Source: Allodiplogaster sudhausi (taxonomy: Eukaryota > Nematoda > Chromadorea > Rhabditida > Diplogasteridae). From it: a stretch of DNA of 64,000 bases. The stretch covers positions 593,501 to 657,500 of the forward strand of contig CALZFC010000131.1 in NCBI GenBank assembly GCA_945643635.1, read 5' to 3'. Of this stretch, positions 63,201 through 64,000 are shown piece by piece (within the stretch, counting starts at the first letter, position 1; each line of letters opens with the position of its first letter). A program made the translations under genes and the position numbers. The notes under the pieces were generated by a model. It saw only the letters and a list, made by a program, of their open reading frames with translations. It had not been told where the DNA came from and did not search any database.

Positions 63201-63329
63201 GTTCTGAGTCTTCTGAAGCCGGGGGCCCTCGCGGCTGTCCATGCGAGGTTCGGCTTTGGCGTTCCCGGGCCATCGGTGAACGTCGCCGAGGCAACCAGTC
63301 GAATCACGGACATTCTCTACGCGGATTAA
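60065..63329 (+). CDS. Kelch-like repeat protein, locus D (right inverted-repeat arm)
   Basis: Exons 60065-60398, 60539-60629, 60715-60803, 61052-61116, 61301-61392, 61477-61549, 61712-61771, 61884-61979, 62267-62424, 62527-62590, 62804-62875 and 63201-63329 join in phase to 1323 nt (440 residues). Kelch-type beta strands appear from exon 7 onward: DIIVFCGGLIF, FDINREIFERWQTLPYP, KWLFVVGGFVNR, LDFASSRWQLLFQLP, GRLLVLM and MFRIAVPSLGW. Kelch propellers usually bind a partner protein. The preceding part (YTGTKVLIDLV..., SVYDHIREFLPML) is not securely recognised; a weak BTB/BACK resemblance is possible. A TGA at 62375-62377 lies inside blade 2, where locus B has Trp, so the protein is predicted to be truncated unless the base is an error. 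The first exon reads through a CT repeat, and its start is uncertain. Confidence 0.55.
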
Positions 63330-63573
63330 TCATTAATCATTTGACATCACAGTCTTTTCTATCCATTGATCATGCCGAAACTTTAATACTTAATCTTGGC
63401 TCGACTTCAAATCTTCTCGTTTTTCTCGTTGTACATTAAAGAATGGCCAGGCGAGCTCGAGTTCTTCTGCTGTTGTAATATCACTGCATTTCTTCATATC
63501 TAGATTTTTCTCGTCTTTTTTGTACTGTTTCCGGCGCTCAAGTCCGCGTTTTCTACCGTGAAAGTTGTTTTGT

Positions 63574-63616
<43 letters not shown>

Positions 63617-64000
63617 CACATGACCTCTGTAGAGTTTCAAAAGACGATTAAAAAACTTGGGATCTCTCCTGGTAATAAATGATTTAATCATTTTGAAATT
63701 CGATCATATTTATTTCTCTACTTGTATCAAGTTGGATAGCATCTCCTCTCACTGAGACAGGTCGATCTCGATCAATGTAATTTGAAATTCAGAAAGGACA
63801 CTTGTTCCTATTTCAGGAAGTCATTTATTTCATCGTATTTTAATTATTGAACGGTTGGTGCTATTGCGAAGGAGAGAGTACGACTGATAAAGTGGGAATG
63901 AGAGGGAAGTTGAGATAGTGAGAAAAAGAGAGAGAGAGAGAGCGAGAGAGAGAGAGCGAAAGAGAAACTAGAAGAGACATGCATGCTTTTCGCGCGTTCT
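63330..64000. other. Right flank, no gene recognised
   Basis: 3' flank of locus D, partly similar to 400-540 next to locus A. CT run at 63577-63614 and GA runs at 63925-63965. Confidence 0.4.

Larger units (their letters stand above)
57176..63329. repeat. Right arm of a large inverted repeat (about 6.1 kb)
   Basis: Reverse complement of 9820-15953. The spacer half is nearly identical to its partner. The gene half differs by indels in introns and by the lesions noted for loci B and D. The homology ends at the kelch-like stop codon on one side and at the shared text GTTTGTCCTCTAACAATG on the other. Confidence 0.85.

Overview
The window is animal nuclear DNA, AT-rich outside exons. It carries intron-dense protein genes, a decayed BEL/Pao LTR retrotransposon and very many CT/GA microsatellites. 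The organism is probably a nematode or another small invertebrate. The reasons are the BEL/Pao remnant, the large glutamine-rich Nanos gene, the short introns, and 3' splice sites lying just upstream of several start codons, as trans-spliced genes have. This placement is inference; no species was identified. No rRNA, CRISPR array or bacterial operon is present. A degenerate tRNA-like sequence sits inside one intron.

Layout. 256-384 (+): last exon of a kelch-like gene (locus A). 1718-4690 (-): an unidentified gene with a helical N-terminal part and a P/Q-rich tail. 4786-7014 (+): BEL/Pao remnant. 7927-9348 (+): phospholipid scramblase with an in-frame stop and frame changes. 9820-13069 (-): kelch-like gene (locus B), followed by a spacer up to about 15953. 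17341-24753 (+): complete 19-exon Na+/H+ exchanger of 625 residues. 26043-36285 (-): SPATA20-type thioredoxin-domain protein, one intron of which holds a 66-unit, 27-bp minisatellite. 37279-47345 (+): 21-exon Q-rich protein of 1017 residues ending in a Nanos zinc finger and RG-rich tails. 49722-53817 (+): nine-exon protein of 330 residues with two RING-like zinc sites. 54890-57152 (+): truncated kelch-like pseudogene (locus C). 57176-63329 (+): spacer plus kelch-like gene (locus D).

The most striking structure is an inverted repeat of about 6.1 kb. Its arms lie at 9820-15953 and 57176-63329, and the roughly 41 kb between them hold the exchanger, SPATA20, Nanos and RING genes. Each arm carries a kelch-like gene and the same 390-bp Tc1/mariner-type MITE. 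Loci A and C lie just outside the arms, so this is a young, rearranging cluster. The two fuller copies carry different lesions: B has a damaged splice donor and a 36-bp in-frame deletion, and D has a TGA codon inside a kelch blade.

The exchanger, SPATA20, Nanos and RING genes show no obvious shared pathway. SPATA20 and the Nanos gene are divergently transcribed from a shared interval of about 1 kb.
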